Shown piece after piece: positions 24,501 to 36,712 of a DNA stretch of 64,000 nt. A model generated the notes under the pieces. The model did no database searches. It saw nothing but the letters and a program-made list of their open reading frames with translations, and was not told the DNA's origin. The DNA is taken from contig JAREIK010000506.1 of NCBI GenBank assembly GCA_029783825.1, positions 264,502-328,501 of the forward strand. The letters run 5' to 3'. Both the position numbers and the translations under genes were made by a program. Position 1 is the first letter of the stretch; each line of letters begins with the position of its first letter. This stretch comes from Sapria himalayana. Its lineage: Eukaryota > Streptophyta > Magnoliopsida > Malpighiales > Rafflesiaceae.

Positions 24501-27500
24501 ATTTTAACATACTTGTTATCTTTTTAAAACCTTTATGTATATACTTCTATAGAACTTGTACTCTCCTTGATAGATGAACAATAGGAAAAGTATCATCCCA
24601 TTGGTGGGGCATTAGCATGACCAAAAAAGAAAAAAAAGGGATGTTCGGCACATGCAGTAGGCCCTAGAGATTGAGAGTCATGCACTTAAGAGACTAACAA
24701 GAAGATTGTTCTTGAAAGAATCGAATGAATGAAGTCCTTTTTTTTAGTGCGCGGGATTGGAATGGTTTGTCTTTCAAATGAATGTAGAATTTTCAAAGTG
24801 GTTAAAAAGATCTTTCGTAATTCTCCATAGGAAAAATTTTATTCACAAGTGAAGCATCTTGTGCCTAGTGTTCTTTGGATCTAGCGGGTAAAATAAAAAA
24901 AGAATGAGCACGTGATTTCAACACAAAAAATAGGGAACCACTCGGTATCAAGACTCCAATCATGATTAAGGGCTTTCATTTCAAAGAAGACTAGTACCTT
25001 GTATCCCATGAATCACTTGAGAAAGCTACCCTTTAGCAACAAAAACATACCATGGAATATATAATATAATATATGCTTAGATCTATTATTTTTAATTCTA
25101 TAGATTGATACGCCTGCTCCATGGTAAGCAAGGAGTACTACCTCAATCATCAAGCTTTGATAGCTACTTCTCTAATCAAAAAAGGTTAGACCTCATACTT
25201 CCCATCTCGTTTATGAATCTTAGCTCATTAGCTACTTTTTGAGGTTTAATCGAAGTCCTACCTTTGGAGTCTAGGAATAATTTCCCTTAAATTGTAGTGA
25301 ATGATTAATGTGTGTCAATCTAAATTTTTTGTTAAAAAGTAATGCATCAAACTTTCGATTGGAGCATACTTGAAATGATGGGTAATGCTCCAGCTGTCAC
25401 TTTAACTTTTAGATAAGAATGGAGATAAGTAAGCTAAGTTGTCGCAAACAAAAAGTATGCATCTGGCACTCCTGTCATACTCATGTGAGTGGGTGGGTGG
25501 CTCAGATGCCCCATAATAATAGTGAATCAGCTGATTGGTTGGTTAAGTATGGGTACATGGGAAGGAAGGTCAAGATCAATCAAGAGAAAGTGTGCATGAT
25601 AGCCTAGTGAATGAAGAGAAACCCCCCCCCCTCCTCGTTTCTGTTCCCTCAAGACCTATGATAAGAAAATAAGTTATCTATTCAATACATGTGGTTGAAA
25701 TTAATCTACCTTTCTAGTTTAGATATTCTGTATATTTTCTATATATTTAAGGTAAATAAAGAAGCTATAGGAGTTGCATTCAACCCAAAGCCCAAACCAG
25801 CCCAGGCACTATGGTATGTAAAATTTAATCATGGAATATTTGGTTGTCACTATCATTAGTGGTGATAGTACAACCAATAATAGACTTGATAGTTGTCACA
25901 ACAATCAGTGGTTAGAGTCCAACTGAGACTCAAATCTGAAACTCTATCAGCAAGATGCATGTCTTAAGCATCCAAATATTTTTATTCTTTTTGTTAAGTT
26001 ACATCTAAGGATTCAACTAGGAACAAAGACCTCAGAGCAACATATTTTTTCCAAATCTTTACTTAGTTGCATATTTTTTACCCTACTCGCTTATCATGGA
26101 AGAAGGTACTCTTTTTCTGAATATACCTACTCTCTTAGATAAATTAGCTCATCCATTCACTCGGGCCCTCAACTACCATAGAAATTTTCCTATAACACTA
26201 TCTATTATCATTTCATTCCAGAGTGCATTTCATTTAAAGACTAATTTGAGCCTTTTCTTAAGTAAGGCACGAAGGCACCACAACTAGCTCACATGCCCAA
26301 AGAAGTAAGAAATAAAATAGAAGAGTGTGTCTAAAAGGATTGGATTGACCTATCTTATATCACATTGAATCTCCTTCTTCTGAATATCTATTTATGAATA
26401 ATTTTAGGATGACCCTTATTTCCATTCTAGTGTAGTGCTAATTAGACATCTTTCTCAATGCTATCTTCCATATTTTCTACTTTGGTTCATTGATCTACAG
26501 AACCCACTGAGCTCATGGGCAAAGATAAGGTTTCCATGCTTCTCTACTCATTGACTTTATGGAACCAATTGAGCAAACTAGCTCTATTTGATCTATCAAC
26601 TACATCAAACCTTTTAAAAAGAACTTTTTTAATTCTACCATTCTTTAATCATAGGTCTGTGAGGTAGGAAAAAGGATTGTCTTATGACATAGGCTCACTA
26701 GTTTTTAATGACATAGCATATGCACAACTGAGCTAACCAGCTAACTATCTTTGAACCACTATCTTTCTTCATTATCTCATTCCTAATTGCACGACTGAAC
26801 CAACCTCAAACTCAAATAGAAGGGAATTCAACTAGGCATATAGAGAAAAAAATGTTGTTGTCAAGCCTGAAAGCCTGCTATTTTGACTTCCACTACTAGG
26901 ACTTCAGTGATGATCTAGACTAAATTCTCAGTTTTAGTGCACCACTCCTATAGAAAGAGAGACTCGATTGCTTTCTTTGTGTTTGTCAAAATCCTTATTT
27001 TGCCATACATGAAACTCATTCCTTTTTTTAGAAAAAATAAAAAAAGAAAGCAGACATGAACTTCTCTACCTGGGGAGGGGGGGGGGGATGATTGACCATA
27101 ATGGTTATATCATCATCAGACCACCAGCACTATCTATTGATAGAGCAAATACAAGAAAGTTATTGTCATTCCTTTTTTGTGAGTTAGAGTCACCAAAAGC
27201 TATGCTATAGTAGTGGAAAAGGACCTGGCCATATAATCTCTTATAGATTGAATACCTTCCAATGGCTTGCATTTCCACTTCTGTTAACTTCCTTCATCTT
27301 TCCTCGCTATGGAGTTTTATCGGTCGTCCCTTTTCTATGCAACTTATGTAGATGTGGATTGGTCTCTTGAGCCTCTTTCTCATGTCTCCAAAGTTGAGAA
27401 TCTCTGACTTAGACTTGCTATGGTTATCATGATACCAACAATCTAGTATTCCGACCTCCTTCTATTACCCATCATTAACTAATGAGGAGGAATACTTGAA

Positions 27501-29430
27501 GGAAGCATATGCTTTATATGATTGAGTTTGGTCAAGATGAAAGTTGTGATCACATAAGCCTTTCTTTTCCATTTTCAAAATCTCAATATATTTGAGTTAG
27601 AGTTATGTTATGATATTCTTTTAGTCTATTGTTGTAATTAGTTAAGATTTTCTACTGTAAGGTATTAAATTGTGGGTGTGTACTATCCCAACTAGTTTTA
27701 AAGAACACCAATTGCAAGATTTATGATTCCCTTGTCTACTTACCAGTCGAGTAAGTAAACTCCTCAACTTAGCAATTTTAGTTAGATTTGAACTAAACCC
27801 TACTTGATAGCCTTTTGTTCACTAATTAAAACAAAAATTCTATGAGTTTAGTAGAGAATGTTTTTGTAACCCATAACTAGAGCTCTCTACTGAATTAGAA
27901 GTAAGGCCCTATGTTAATGCAAATGAAATTATAACTACTCTGTTTATGCCTTTTGTTTTGTTAACACCAAGATTGAACCAGGTGAAAGGAAAGCTAGTCA
28001 AACTAGAGTGTGAAGAATTATAGGTAAGGTAGTATTCTGTAATAGCAAAAGCATTTACTTTATTTTTAAATCACACATTAATAGATAGGCAAACAAAAGT
28101 AAGTAGTCACTACCAGGAAATCATAGTGTGAAGTCAGGAAAGGAAAGGGTTACAATAGATAGACCATTTTCAATAGCATCGGCCACACTTCCAAGACCAA
28201 GAGTAGTGGATAATCTAAATCTAACAATGGGTATTCATCTCATCTTGAGTTATAAACTATATTCTCATGTTCCCCTAGTACTCTACTATATGTAATAGAT
28301 TTTTACATAACTTCATTCAAAGAGATGATTTGGGCACTATTAAAAGTGAAAACTTCCTTAGTCTACTAACAACTAGGGATATAGACCACCTTACTTGACT
28401 GGCTCACTACTTTCAACCATTTGCCCATCTTCCTTCAATTGCTCGAGAGTTACCTATTTGAACTAGAGTTTTCTTCCAATTGACAGACATATCGGTTTGG
28501 TTTGCTAGTTGCTTGACTGAGACAGATGAACTACTATCATGCTACTGGCTTTTAACCAAATTGCTACTTTCTAGTTTCTAGCTCTTAGTTTGACTATCTC
28601 TACCAAGAAGCTCTCTCTCACTTCAGGTTTGCCTAATCAAATGATTGTTTTTCCTCCAAAAAACCAATCATTTTTTAAAAGTAAGTCAGGAACTTATTTA
28701 TATTAATATTAAAAAGTTATCGTTTGAATAACTCTCAAAAGGTTTAATCAATGTGTGTGGTCCCTTATTCAGCCTTTTGAGAGTGAAATGACACCACACA
28801 CCTACCTCTGCTCTAATCTTATTCAAAGGAGGTGATCATCTATAAGAATAGATACCATATCGTTCATGCAAATTGAAAGATATAGATTAGGAATGCAAAT
28901 TACTATTGAGAATTTAGAAGAGGTTAAAAAAATTAATCAATCTAATACTAAAAAATTATTTGTTCAAGATAATAGTGAACTACTATCCCTAATTCCAAGA
29001 ACTTCACAATGTCAGGTTCGCCCCATTTCATCTCATTTACCTTGCTTCAGCCCGCTGCTATTTTCTCTTTTAGCTTCGAAAATGCTTTCCGCCACTCTAA
29101 CCATCCAAATAGTTATAGTTAGTTTATGTATTGGATTCTGTATTTATTGGAACCTGCTTCTCGTTCTTCTTCTTGGGAGTAAATTTTTTTCTTCTAATAG
29201 AGTGGTGCCCCCATGGGTCTTTTTAGTATGACTGTTCATATTTGATTGAAGCTAGAGGTTATCCGATGCTTTACTCTATTTGTTTGGGTGTAGAGTGGAT
29301 AATTGATCTTCGAGATTGACATAAGATTCTATGTTATTTTGACTAGTCCTTTAGTGAGGTAGTTCTTTGTTTACTAGCATTATTTAGGGCTGAGAAGTCA
29401 TTGACCTTGATTGGTTCAGTTACTACCTAG
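21535..29430. other. Probable old NUMT, middle-left part (no gene seen)
   Basis: This continues the sequence interrupted by the hAT-type element and runs into the mitochondrial-plasmid polymerase relic, so a mitochondrial origin is likely but unproven base by base. I recognise no rRNA, tRNA or respiratory-chain gene. Homopolymers C10 (25,622-25,631) and G11 (27,077-27,087) are present. An inverted pair ACTCTCAAAAGG and CCTTTTGAGAGT lies near 28,731-28,787. Open frames at 21,998-22,384, 22,718-23,041 and 28,866-29,231 have no motif that I can place; the last has a hydrophobic run like a membrane segment but may be chance. Confidence 0.5.
28730..28790. repeat. Inverted repeat / potential hairpin
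   Basis: The arms ACTCTCAAAAGG (about 28,731-28,742) and CCTTTTGAGAGT (about 28,776-28,787) can pair as a 12-bp stem with a loop of some 33 bases. TGTGTGTGGT in the loop also has a partner, ACACCACACA, just outside the right arm. Such inverted repeats are common near plant mitochondrial transcript ends, but no gene lies beside it, so function is unproven. Confidence 0.5.
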
Positions 29431-29439
29431 ATATCTCTA

Positions 29440-30482
29440 TTGTTTACTGGCTTCCTCTTTCTACACGTAAGCCCAATGCTTACCAATGTTATTTCTTAAG
29501 ATGTTAAGAGAGTTCCAATCAATGCGAAAGTTGATAGTAACTTTTATGACATATGTACGAGATGTGTTAGTGTATTATGACTGAAACCCTTATTGATTGA
29601 CTAGGTTCTTGCTGGTATCTTGTACTTAATAACATTTTTCCATCTTTTGCATCGTAGATATAAGATTTCGGTGCTAAAAAAAGTATCATTTGATGACTCT
29701 ATCATCTAGCTTAAGCTTTCCTAAGACAGAAGAAAAAACCACTTCCTCAAGTAGTGGCTTTTCAATAGCAACTGAGTCAGTGTCTATGTAGTACCCATCC
29801 TCTCTTGAGATATAAGGGTACATATGGATCCTAACAGATGCTATTATCGCTACTTTTAGTTGTACAACTAAATTCTTTAGTGGGTTCCAATAATCTCAGC
29901 CCGTCATGTTGTTGGTATAGTAGGAAATGATGTAGCTGTTCTCGATAAGATCGATGAATATCAACTCACTAATCCTAATAAGATAATTATATTGATTTTG
30001 ATTGTTGATTATGTTTGTTATGCTCTTGGGGTTAATACCCATCTAACATATAGTGAATTCATAAGAATCTTGTAAACAAAGTCCAAGGCATTGTTACCTG
30101 CTTTCCTTGGCTCTAACCTGCTCTCAAAGAGTGTGCTGACAAAGTCCCTGAATAGTTTGTTCCTCTTATTAAAGAGGTATCCTGGTAGGAGAATCATAGT
30201 GTAACCTAGGTCTCTTGAATTCTTTAACACCTCACTATAGTACACTATAATAAAATCTCTAGTTTGAAAGATGAGAGTGTTATTCTTGTCTTGATAGGAG
30301 AGAAATGGCCTCTTGATTGTCTTCGAGCATACAACATGTGCCCCAATAAAGCCAAACAAGCTATCTAAGACTTTACCAACCAGATTTTCATACCAAATTG
30401 GCACACCACCAAGCATAAAAAATTTTTTCATTACAAAGGGATAGAGAGAGTTCACATTGTAGTAGTTGAATCTGATTTCCAT
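29440..30482 (-). pseudogene. dpo: Mitochondrial-plasmid-type family B DNA polymerase relic
   Basis: This is the C-terminal polymerase half of the protein-primed family B DNA polymerase carried by linear mitochondrial plasmids of plants, often integrated in plant mitochondrial genomes. An open minus-strand frame at 30,018-30,482 (154 codons) starts with NYYNVNSLYPFVMK, matching motif A (DxxSLYP) but with N for the first, metal-binding D. It ends with KILMNSLYVRWVLTPRA, matching motif B (KxxxNSxYGRxG) with the glycine lost. At 29,761-29,820 a further frame has YPYISREDGYYIDTDS, an intact motif C (YxDTDS). Then come VLGKLKLDD, VIK-stop and FLAPKSYIYD, and near 29,500 FRIDWNSLN. Stops and frameshifts separate the pieces, and the N-terminal exonuclease half is not recognisable upstream of 30,482. 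It is dead, and marks the segment as of mitochondrial origin. Confidence 0.88.
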
Positions 30483-31550
30483 CTCATCTCATTGATTAGC
30501 TTAGTGTCAAGTATCATCATCTATTTTTTTATATCGATTATGGGTGATCTTCTATCTAACCATATCAATTGAACAAATGTAAGGATGAGTTTATGAGTGA
30601 AAGAAAAGAAATGAGCCCATTGATCCAATGATTTATTGTGACTCAGTTAATGTAGTAAATGCACATGTTGCATGAGGAATTTGACCTAATAGATCTATTA
30701 GAAGTAACAAAGTAATAGGTGGAAGTAGGTAAAATTGATGGAAAAGTGTAATAAGCATCATCAGTGGAAGCAGACCTAGCTACCGTGTCATTCTTATCCT
30801 TCAATGGAGGGGAGGGCATAAAATGTTGGTGTCAATGTCCCTATCTAAGAGCACATTATCATTATCATGTCACAAGATGACGAGGATGATGAGCATGCAA
30901 TGTCCTCATTAAGAATTGTAAGATTGGCACTCCCCTATGTGGTGCAAGTTTTCATTGGGAAAAAAATGGTATATATGCCTAATAGGTCAAGGTTACCATC
31001 TTCGGGTGGACAACCTGTGAGAGATGAGTCAAATTGGTCATATAGGGCGTGAAGGAATGGTGATGATAAATTGGGACAGAAGCCTCTACATCATTGGAAG
31101 CCCAAATGCAAGATGAAATGGATAGGTATTATGCCCTCAGTTAAGTGGAAGAGCTAGATACTCAATTAACCTCTTTAGCTCGTCCACCCCCTTTTTTCCA
31201 AGAGAAGGTAGCATTCTTTCTGGAGTGCCACTCTATTCAGCATATTTTGATATGTCGGGGTTAATATAAGAACTTTTTGATTTTGAAGGGTTGTGAAAAA
31301 GAAATGAGACTTCTCGCCACTCCATCTCCACCCCACTAGCACATTATACATCTCACTGGCACTTGACCATCTGTCCTGACCTCCTACTCACAAATGCTTT
31401 TTCCTTTTAGCACACTATCAAATGTGCACTCTCACTCATCCATTAGAGTAAAAAGAAGGGGTAAAAGCACTACTCATTCTTTCTTGAACACAAGACCACA
31501 TGCAACAAGAACTACCCTTACTTTTTTTTTATTGATTTTTCATTTTGTAT
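30483..31550. other. Probable NUMT flank between polymerase relic and CACTA element
   Basis: This would correspond to the exonuclease half of the polymerase on the minus strand, but I cannot read it. A plus-strand open frame at 30,867-31,052 begins MSQDDEDDEHAMSSL and continues open in a second frame to about 31,150; it resembles former coding sequence but I do not recognise it. The segment ends at the left target duplication of the CACTA element. Confidence 0.4.
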
Positions 31551-31553
31551 ATA
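31551..31553. repeat. Left target-site duplication ATA of CACTA element 1
   Basis: ATA directly precedes the terminal CACAACTAG and is matched by ATA at 43,048-43,050. Three-base duplications are diagnostic of CACTA elements. Confidence 0.85.
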
Positions 31554-31559
31554 CACAAC

Positions 31560-32455
31560 TAGAAAATCTTGAAATAGCTACTAAAAATAGCTACTACTGT
31601 CACTTTGTAGCTATTTAACTACTACATAGCTATTAAATAGCTACTAGTATAACAGGTGTTAAGCTTAGCTACTAAATAGCTACTATATAGTAGTAATAAG
31701 TGGCTTCACCGATGTTAGCTACTGATAGTAGTAGCTAAATAGTAGCTACATAGCTACTACATAGCTAAAAATTGATGTTAATTGCTAAATAGTTACGACA
31801 CAGCTATTATTTACAAGCTAAAATACTACCAAGCCAAAACCTTGGCTACTAGGTAGTAGCTATGTGTTGCCGGGTAGCTTCTACATTATTGATAATAACT
31901 AAATAGCTACTTTTTAGCTATGATTTAGTAGTTAACATACCAATTTGGCTACTAAGTAGTAGCTATGTAGTAGCGATTTAGCTAGTACATCACTACTACT
32001 TTTTTAGTTACTAAATAGCTACTATATAGCTATTGAATTTTTGTTAGTCACCAAATAGCTACTACATAGCTACTATTTAGAAGCTAAAACACTAACAAGT
32101 CAAAACTATAGCTATTAAGTAATAGCTATGTAGTAGCTGAATAGCTACAATATTGTCGGTAGTAGCTAAATAGCCACTATATAGCTACTACTTAATAGCT
32201 AACATACTAATTTAGCTACTAAGTAGTAGCTATGTAGTAGATAAAGAGCTTCTATTTAACAGTTGCAATACTACTAAGCCAAAATTGTAGCTACTAAGTA
32301 GTCGTTCCGTAGTAGCTAAATAGCCACTACATTGTTGGAAGTAGCTAAATAGCTACGATTTAACTACTATTTAGTAGAAAACATATTAACTTGGCTACTA
32401 AGTAGTAGCTCTATAGTAGATGAATAGCTACTACATTATTGACAGTAGCTAAATT
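31560..32455. repeat. Left subterminal AGTAGCTA array of CACTA 1
   Basis: About 900 bases packed with TAGCTACT, AGTAGCTA, TAAATAGCTACTA and AAGTAGTAGCTATGTAGTAG in both orientations. Pieces such as ACTAAGTAGTAGCTATGTAGTAG and CTAAATAGCTACTA recur at spacings of tens of bases. In CACTA elements, subterminal motifs of this kind bind the TNPA-type regulatory protein and bring the ends together; that role is inferred here from position and symmetry. Confidence 0.9.
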
Positions 32456-32604
32456 TGTAAATTTTTCGAAATTTGGTCATAAAAATTTAAAAAATATGTT
32501 TGGATTCATTTTCAAAAAAAGATTTATAACTTTTAAATGTAATTCAAAATTGTAACTTCTCTCGAATTTTGACAAGTTTGGATTCACCTTTTTAAAATAT
32601 CTAT

Positions 32605-33980
32605 TGTAAGACCCGAGAAATTCCAATTTGTGGAAAAAGGGCAAAATCGTAATTTCGATTACAAAATAGTTAATTTTGGTTAAAAATCCATAATTTATTC
32701 TCTAGATCTCGGATGATGAAATGGATTTCACCTTTGGAATCATATCGTGAAATCTAGCTAGCACGTAAAATTTCGTAGAATTCCGAAACATTCAGAGTTG
32801 GCATGTATATTGGGTATTGTTTATGGGTCCAAGTGGCCGTTTTACTCATGTTGTGATTATATTGGACTGTTTGAGACAGGTTGATACATATGTTGTATTT
32901 GGGCAGAGCTTCCCGTACAAAGGAGACTCTGCCCAATTTTCGTGAGAAATGTCGGGTCACCCGACATTCACGAGTATTTCCGCGGGTTGACAGGTAGTCA
33001 ATGGACCCCCGGGTTTGATGCATCACATTTATAACTTTCTAAAAAAAATCAATTATGGAAAAATTTAAAAATATGTCAATTTTCATATATTAAATTATAA
33101 TTTTAAAAGTATTATAAATTTTGAAATTAATATTTAATTAAATGATAACTTCAATTATAAAAATATAATATTTAAGTGTTTGGTAAATATAAATATTAAA
33201 TTATTTTACTAACAAATCAATGCTTAATAAAGTAATTAGAATTAGTACGATTATTTAATTTGACATTTTATAATAAATTTTATAAACTAAAAATATTTAA
33301 GTTGTAATCTTGGGAAAATTTGAAATTTACTAAAAAAGGCAAAGCTATAAATTACTGTAATAGTACAAATTGCAAACCTGGAATTTTTTTAGATCTCAAA
33401 TGACGAAATGGATCTCACTGTTGGATTCGTCTCATGAAATCTAGTTACCCAAAAAAATTACATTGAATTTTGAGATAGTCAGAATTTTTACGATCGACAA
33501 GTGCTGGGTGGACATCAAAAATAGGATTTTTGAGGGAAAATCTTGTTTTTGGAAAATAATTTAAGTAAATTTAATTTAAAAATAATTTGAGCTTCAACTG
33601 GGACAGAATAAATTGTTTCGGGGTGAAAATAGACTCGAGCAAATTACAGATACGTGGCTCGATGTGAGCCAAACATTTAAGTTGGATAAGTTAGAACAAA
33701 AAAGAACCTAGGCTCATGGATTCAAAATCATCACACTAAAAGTACTCTAGTTAAGTTTAGAGATACCTCAACCATCTCACATACACATACATGTTCGATG
33801 GTATTTTTTAAAATATCAATATTTTAAAAATAAGACCAGTGACTGAACTAAAAAAGTTACTGATTCACGGCTTAGGAACCAAACAGATTGTCAAACCAAA
33901 TGAAACCGGGAGTGAAAAGGTAATTGGTCGATGGTCCGACCAATCTGTTTGAGGGTAACACATTCTTCGCTAATATAACT
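32605..33980. repeat. Pair of diverged LTR-like repeats, 698-bp offset
   Basis: TGTAAGACCCGAGAAATTCC at 32,605 opens a stretch whose landmarks recur in a second copy from 33,303 (TGTAATCTTGGGAAAATTTG). Landmarks shared by the two are AAAGGGCAAAATCGTAATTT / AAAGGCAAAGCTATAAATT, ATGATGAAATGGATTTCACC / ATGACGAAATGGATCTCACT, TCGTGAAATCTAG / TCATGAAATCTAG and ATTCCGAAACATTCAGA / ATTTTGAGATAGTCAGA. The TGTAAGACCC start is typical of plant gypsy long terminal repeats, so two retroelement-derived pieces may have been captured or have inserted here. No coding domain lies between them. A solo or tandem LTR within the transposon is my inference. Confidence 0.6.
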
Positions 33981-34850
33981 GTGTTTTCCAAATTTAATTA
34001 ATCCTTCATTTTCAAATGATTTTAAGATTTTAGGGTTTTTGACATTTAAAGATAAAATAATTTTAGGGTTTTATGATTTGGAAAGTTTTTCTCTCCCTTT
34101 GAATGAAAATAATGGGTTAAAGTAAAAGAGATGATAGAATTTTTATTTTCTCTCGTCCGTGACTTAAGATAGAAGAAGAGATGAGGGACATATATTTTCT
34201 TGTCAAAAAGTTTACTATTCCATTTGCATGATTTTATTTTTTATTTTGTTGTACATATATCACTTGTTTCTAAAATTATAAGAATTTCTTGATTTTTATT
34301 AGATAAAAAAATCTTTATCAATATCACGTCTTTACTAATTATATAAAAATCACTTTATAATAATTTGAAAAAGTAACTAATACTTAAATAATTTATTATT
34401 ATTAAATTATCTAAAAGGTAGAATTCAATTATAAAAATATTATAATAAAAAAATACTTTATAAAGAGATAACAAAGAATGTTTAATTACAGCCAATAATC
34501 ACATCTGATTCTTCCATTTTATTTCTTCTGATATTCTTATATTTTCTCACTTTTTAATTTTTTTATTTTATCAAAATAAGATTTTGACTTTTGTTTGGGT
34601 CTCTTGAAAGAGATAATTTATAAATAAGATTTATTTAATAATTTTAATTTAAAAGTATAGACTGCTTTGTAAAACACAAATTTTCTCTATTAGTAATTTC
34701 TCTGTTAGTAATTTCCTTTCCTCAACCTTTCCTTGTCTAAGTATTGTAGTACTTTATTCCCACTTATACTAGGAAATTAAAATAATTTATTAGTATTTAA
34801 AATCACTTTTTGATTTTAATTTTTTATTAGAATACCCTATATTCTCTTTC
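33980..34850. other. AT-rich spacer inside CACTA 1
   Basis: Very AT-rich sequence without a coding frame. It contains AAAATAATTT/TTTAGGGTTTT words and separates the LTR-like pair from the leader-like stretch. I see no defined element in it. Confidence 0.4.
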
Positions 34851-35660
34851 TACCCATCACCCTAACCAACCAACCAACCCCTCTCTTTCTTCCTTGTTGG
34901 GAGACCCAACCAGGTACTTCCTTCATTCTCTTCTCAACTTCAACATCAATTTGAATTAAATCATTACGGTTTTAAGGTTTTCGCCTCTTGTTTTTGCATT
35001 TTTCAACCTTACATTGTGCTGTAGATCAGGTATGCTCTCTCTCCAACCTTTGATTTCCTTCGGATCTACCTGATTTTGATGTTTTTACTGTTAATTTCTG
35101 ATCTAGTCTTGTATTGTTGGTGCTATCGTAGGATCATATCTTTTTGTATTGAGCTGTGCTTTTGGGTTTTGAATTTGTTGTTAGGGTTTTGTCATGAATT
35201 TTTTTTAGGGGGTTGATGGGTTTTTTTTACTAGGGTTTGTGGAATTTGTTCTTATTAATAATGGTACTTACTGTATCTTTGGTTTTGGGGGTTTGTAAGG
35301 CATGGATCTTCTTTTTGTTTTGTGTTTGATACAGTCTTGATTTTCTGTGATGATTTTAATTGGATTTTTTTGTTATTTTTTCTGGGTTTTTGGTTTTTGA
35401 AGAAGTTCTGTGTTTGGTTTTTGTTCCTTTGTGTATGTGTCTGACTCGTGAAGAAAGATAATTTGATGAGAGAGAGGGGGGGTGGGAAACTGAAAAAAGG
35501 ACGAAAGAAAACTGAAAAGTGAAAGACAAAAAAGGAAGGGAGGGTCATCCATCTCATCGTTGGTTTCTCTCTCCAACCACCATTTTTCTTTTCTTAATTA
35601 TCACTGCCCCTCAACTCGTTAACTTTAATGACCCTTGAACCGATGAGCGATCAGCAATAC
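34850..35660 (+). promoter_or_regulatory. Leader-like stretch with pyrimidine-rich 5' UTR and intron signals
   Basis: The run CCAACCAACCAACCAACC followed by CTCTCTTTCTTCCTTG and then TTCTCTTCTCAACTTC looks like a plant transcript leader. TAGATCAGGTATGCTC at about 35,021 is a good AG|GTATG splice donor, and the following 200-300 bases are T/G-rich with repeated TTAGGGTTTTG and TTTGGGTTTTTGG words, as in a leader intron. It lies upstream of the transposase gene on the same strand. It may be the native promoter and leader of the transposon or a captured host-gene 5' end; I cannot decide. Open frames on the minus strand here reflect low-complexity T runs and are not genes. Confidence 0.4.
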
Positions 35661-36712
35661 CCGCCCGACATGTATGCGTTAACCGGCATGTGTCTGTCCA
35701 TGGCTTAGCTTTACACGCGTCATATTCAAATTGGGAGCAAATTTTGGTGGACTCTTAGACCATGGTTTCTGTTCTGTTTTGGAATTTAATACATTTTTGT
35801 CTTTTGGTAATTACGTTGGCATGCACCTTCTCCCACCTAAAATTTATCATAATTTGGTGGGCACGTTGATTTGGTGTTCCACTACCATCATAATAAGTAG
35901 AGAGCAAAGCAAAATGGATCGTTAGATTGATATAAAAGCATCAATAGTGAAAAGATCAAAGAACCGGGGATGCGGCGGTAGTTTTTTTTCATAGTGCTTA
36001 CAAGTGGGATAGTATAATCCTACATACATCATTCTTATCCGAACAAGCCCCATCTAACCTCCTCTTATGACAATAAATATTGTCGCTAGTGTTACTTAAA
36101 TTTAATTAAAACTAACATCGTTTTCTTCTTCATATTTTCCCCTCTGTACACTACTTTTACGAGTGGATACAATTTTCTTTTCGATTTGAAACAAACAAAA
36201 TTTAACATGTTTTCTGTTTTTTATGTCTATTCATTTTTTTGGTCCAAATACATGATTCATTTTCTTTTATGCTAGAAATAAAAACACATATTTGTTTTCC
36301 CTTCTGACTTTCATCTTTTTTTGAGTTATATTCATCTCTCCATTGCCAAAAGGTTTCTCTAAAATTCAAGTTATAGTTTTTTTTTTGGAAAATAATTGAG
36401 TGCTATTTATAATGAAGTGAGTTTAGGGAGAAATATTGCAAAACCATAAATGTAGGACAAGTATTTTATCTTTTTGTAGTGATTTATTTTTCTTTTCCTT
36501 TTATTTTTTTTTCCTTTTATTTTTCTTTTCCTTTTATTTTTCTTGTATATTTTTCATTCACATAATCATAACCCTAGGTTTTTGTTTTTTTAATAAGTTC
36601 TTTGTGTTTGGGTTTTTGTTTTGTTTGTAGGCCAAGCATTTAAGAAGTTTAACGACATAATTTTGTTCTTATTCCCTCATGTTGTCTACAATTGTCAAGC
36701 TCAACATTTAAA
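35660..36712. other. Gene-less stretch before the CACTA 1 transposase
   Basis: I find no gene here. Near 36,485-36,545 there is a simple repeat of TTTTCTTTTCCTTTTATTTT units, which produces a phenylalanine-rich open frame of no meaning. TTTGTTTGTAGGCCAAGC at about 36,622 offers a splice acceptor, so part of this may be intron preceding the transposase start codon. Confidence 0.4.

Noticed and set aside
25622..27087. C10 and G11 homopolymers as possible structural signals
   Set aside because: Single isolated runs with no repeated G-tracts for a quadruplex and no neighbouring feature; length may also be affected by sequencing error.
28825..28837. AAAGGAGGTGATC, resembling the complement of a plastid or bacterial 16S rRNA 3' end
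   Set aside because: The sequence on both sides does not continue the rRNA (no match to the AGCCGCACCTTCC side or to the plastid spacer), so the 13-base match is probably chance.
28866..29231. 121-aa plus-strand frame with a hydrophobic segment, candidate mitochondrial protein
   Set aside because: No match to a mitochondrial protein I know; it may be chance or a decayed mitochondrial open frame. It is left as unassigned within the NUMT.
31560..32455. CRISPR-like appearance of regularly repeated TAGCTACT words
   Set aside because: Repeats are short, in both orientations, irregularly spaced and sit next to a CACTA terminus with a mirror array at the other end; they are subterminal transposon repeats in a plant genome.
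35255..35576. Two overlapping minus-strand frames rich in F, S, K and Q
   Set aside because: They are the complement of T/G-rich intron-like sequence in the CACTA 1 leader and have low-complexity composition.
36436..36630. 64-aa frame rich in phenylalanine
   Set aside because: It is produced by a TTTTCTTTTCCTTTTATT simple repeat and has no relation to any transposase domain.
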